The notes beneath the pieces were generated by a model. That model had not been told where the DNA came from. It worked only from the letters and a program-made list of their open reading frames with translations, and ran no database searches. The position numbers and the translations under genes are program-made. A stretch of DNA of 64,000 nt from Microbacterium sp. APC 3901 (GTDB lineage: Bacteria; Actinomycetota; Actinomycetes; Actinomycetales; Microbacteriaceae): NCBI RefSeq assembly GCF_030407765.1, contig NZ_JASDCU010000008.1, positions 121,651 to 185,650 on the forward strand, given 5' to 3'. Shown one piece after another: positions 62,656 to 64,000 of this stretch (its first letter is position 1; each line of letters starts with the position of its first letter).

Positions 62656-63504
62656 TCAGCGCTTGTGGTCGCCGGGGCCGTCGCCGCGGCGCTTCAGGTA
62701 GCGCTCGAAGGCCTGGGCGATCGCATCGCCCGATGCATCGGGGGAGTCCCATGTGTCGCGGGTCTGCTCGAGCTGACGGATGTACTCCGTCATGTCCTCG
62801 TCATCGGCGGCTGCCGCGTCGATCGACGCCTCCCATGCAGCGGCCTCCGTACGCAGGTGATCGCGCGAGACGTCGACACCGGTCAGCTCCTCGAGCCGGT
62901 CGAGCAGCGCGAGGGTGACCTTCGGCGAAGGCGTGGCCGAGGCCACGTAGTGCGGCACGCTCGCCCACAGGCTCGCGGTCGGGATGCAGGCGCTCTCGGC
63001 GAAGTGCTCGATCACGCTGAGGATGCCGACGGGCCCCTCGTAGAGCGACCGCTCGAGGCCATGGGCCTCGCGGACCTGCTCGTTCTGGCTCGACGCGAAG
63101 ATCGAGATCGGTCGCGTGTGGGGCACATCCGAGAGCATCGCGCCGAGGGTCACGAACCCGGTGATGTCGTCGCGCAGGGCGACGTCGATGAACTCCGCGG
63201 CGAACGACTGCCACGTGCGAGCGGGCTCGACTCCCGTCAGCACCCAGAACTCGGGACCGGGCCCCGGGTCGCGCGGGCGCCACAGCCCGGCCTCCGGCCA
63301 GGTGAGCTGGCGGCGGCCATCGGCATCCATCTTCGTGGCCGGTCGGGTGTACTGATAGTCGAAGTACAGCTCCGGGTCGATGGAGTGCACGAGGTCGTAG
63401 TCGTTCGCTGAACGCAGCGCGGCGATCGCGCCGCTCGCGGCCTCACCCGCGTCGTTCCAGCCATCGAAGGCGACGATGACGATGCGTGAACCGAGGACAT
63501 CCAT
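62656..63504 (-). CDS. PAC2 family protein
   Basis: A 282-residue member of the PAC2 (proteasome assembly chaperone 2) family, common in actinobacteria and archaea. VIVAFDGWNDAGEAASGAI is the N-terminal motif, and ITGFVTLGAMLSDVPHTRPI and GPVGILSVIEHFAES are also typical. The cellular role is unsettled; proteasome genes are not in the window. GAAGGGAG lies nine bases before ATG 63504. It is divergent from the HAD gene. Confidence 0.88.
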   Translation of the reverse strand: MDVLGSRIVIVAFDGWNDAGEAASGAIAALRSANDYDLVHSIDPELYFDYQYTRPATKMDADGRRQLTWPEAGLWRPRDPGPGPEFWVLTGVEPARTWQSFAAEFIDVALRDDITGFVTLGAMLSDVPHTRPISIFASSQNEQVREAHGLERSLYEGPVGILSVIEHFAESACIPTASLWASVPHYVASATPSPKVTLALLDRLEELTGVDVSRDHLRTEAAAWEASIDAAAADDEDMTEYIRQLEQTRDTWDSPDASGDAIAQAFERYLKRRGDGPGDHKR

Positions 63505-63583
63505 CGTGGGCTCCCTTCGCCAGTTCCGGATCGGTATCCCTCCAGGCTAGTCCGACCGCGCGGGGACCGGGCGGAGCCACGGG

Positions 63584-63589
63584 TAACAT
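63584..63589 (+). promoter_or_regulatory. -10 box TAACAT of the HAD gene, leaderless
   Basis: TAACAT followed after six bases by GTG 63596. Confidence 0.45.
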
Positions 63590-63595
63590 GGTTCG

Positions 63596-64000
63596 GTGAG
63601 CAGACAGCCCCGCGCGATCCTCTGGGACATGGACGGAACCCTCGTCGACACCGAGCCGTATTGGATGGCGGCCGAGACGGCGCTGGTCGAATCCTTCGGG
63701 GGCACGTGGACCCACGACGACGCTCTCCAGCTCGTCGGCAACGGTCTGATCGACAGCGCGATCATCCTCCAGAACGCCGGTGTCGACATGGATGCCGAGG
63801 CGATCATCTCGCTGCTCACCGATGGCGTGCAGGATGCGCTGCGCACTCAGGGAGTGCCTTTCCGCCCCGGTGCCCGCGAACTGCTGCAGGATCTGAAGTC
63901 GGCGGGCATCCCGACCGGCCTCGTCACGATGTCGCTGCGTCGCATGGCTCTGAGCGTCGTCGAGCTGATCGAGTTCGAAGCCTTCGAGATCGTCGTCGCC
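63596..64000 (+). CDS. HAD-family hydrolase, N-terminal part (cut by window edge)
   Basis: The first 135 codons of a HAD superfamily phosphatase or beta-phosphoglucomutase-like protein. AILWDMDGTLVDTEPYW is motif I with the nucleophilic Asp and the acid Asp two residues later. A helical cap follows, and TGLVTMSLRRMALSV contains motif II (Thr). The rest runs off the right edge, so the substrate group cannot be narrowed. GTG 63596 follows TAACAT by six bases. It is divergent from the PAC2 gene, a pairing I recall from other actinobacteria. Confidence 0.85.
   Translation, partial: MSRQPRAILWDMDGTLVDTEPYWMAAETALVESFGGTWTHDDALQLVGNGLIDSAIILQNAGVDMDAEAIISLLTDGVQDALRTQGVPFRPGARELLQDLKSAGIPTGLVTMSLRRMALSVVELIEFEAFEIVVA

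Overview
The window comes from a high-GC actinobacterial chromosome, most likely a member of the Microbacteriaceae close to Microbacterium. That placement is inferred from gene content: GlgE/GlgX, GatCAB, a ClpS-DUF2017 unit, a coproporphyrin-type ferrochelatase, a small Microbacteriaceae-style protein at 40051-40383, codon use strongly biased to G/C in third positions, and many genes whose start codon sits 6-7 bases after a TANNNT box (leaderless transcription). Genes are densely packed, often with 4-base start/stop overlaps. I see no insertion sequence, prophage, CRISPR array or base-composition break; this looks like core chromosome. No gene-free stretch exceeds 300 bases; the longest gaps are about 205 bases before ssb, about 165 bases between the Lrp-type regulator and bkdA, and about 145 bases on each side of the SGNH hydrolase/helicase and dps/carbonic anhydrase divergent pairs.

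Layout. 1-2700: alpha-glucan genes glgE (cut by the left edge) and glgX. 2791-7913: sulfur transfer and tRNA thiolation (cysteine desulfurase, mnmA), NAD-dependent DNA ligase and a small unknown. 8036-11616: DEAD-box RNA helicase and an acyl-CoA ligase. 11685-16316: gatCAB and DNA polymerase IV. 16354-19030: a GerW-like small protein, a P-loop protein, a zincin-clpS-DUF2017 operon and a LysE-type exporter. 19144-21642: orn with tRNA-His, tRNA-Arg, a small unknown, an SSB paralogue and a lipoprotein. 21780-25575: ettA, two acyl-CoA thioesterases and an unknown. 25588-34221: an mscS-globin-flavoprotein operon, pepN, ferrochelatase, rpiB and a Nei-type glycosylase, a neighbourhood that recalls the M. 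tuberculosis Rv2464c-Rv2470 region. 34245-43121: PaiB-like protein, amidohydrolase, dps, gamma-carbonic anhydrase, tRNA-Met, a three-gene membrane protein/phosphodiesterase/glycosyltransferase unit, a small family protein, AraC regulator, exonuclease and hydrolase.

43093-53851 is the metabolic centre of the window. An Lrp/AsnC regulator faces bkdABC (branched-chain 2-oxoacid dehydrogenase E1alpha, E1beta, E2). A TetR regulator then faces a biotin-dependent carboxylase (beta and alpha subunits), an acyl-CoA dehydrogenase, a MaoC-type hydratase and a CitE-type CoA-ester lyase. Together these cover most of leucine/isovalerate breakdown from the 2-oxo acid to acetyl-CoA, with two recognisable candidate control regions.

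53876-64000 holds a histidine phosphatase, a sirtuin, a TrmH-type methyltransferase, an SGNH hydrolase, a DEAD/DEAH helicase, a ferritin-like/VIT1 fusion transporter, tRNA-Leu, an M20 peptidase, uppP, a PAC2 protein and the beginning of a HAD hydrolase cut by the right edge. I found no convincing undescribed multi-gene defence or mobile system. The most useful non-routine observations are the window-wide leaderless promoters, the paired operators of the two catabolic operons, an operator-like cluster before the small protein at 40383, a gene whose stop codon lies in the antisense of a tRNA T-loop, and an SSB paralogue without the usual acidic tip.
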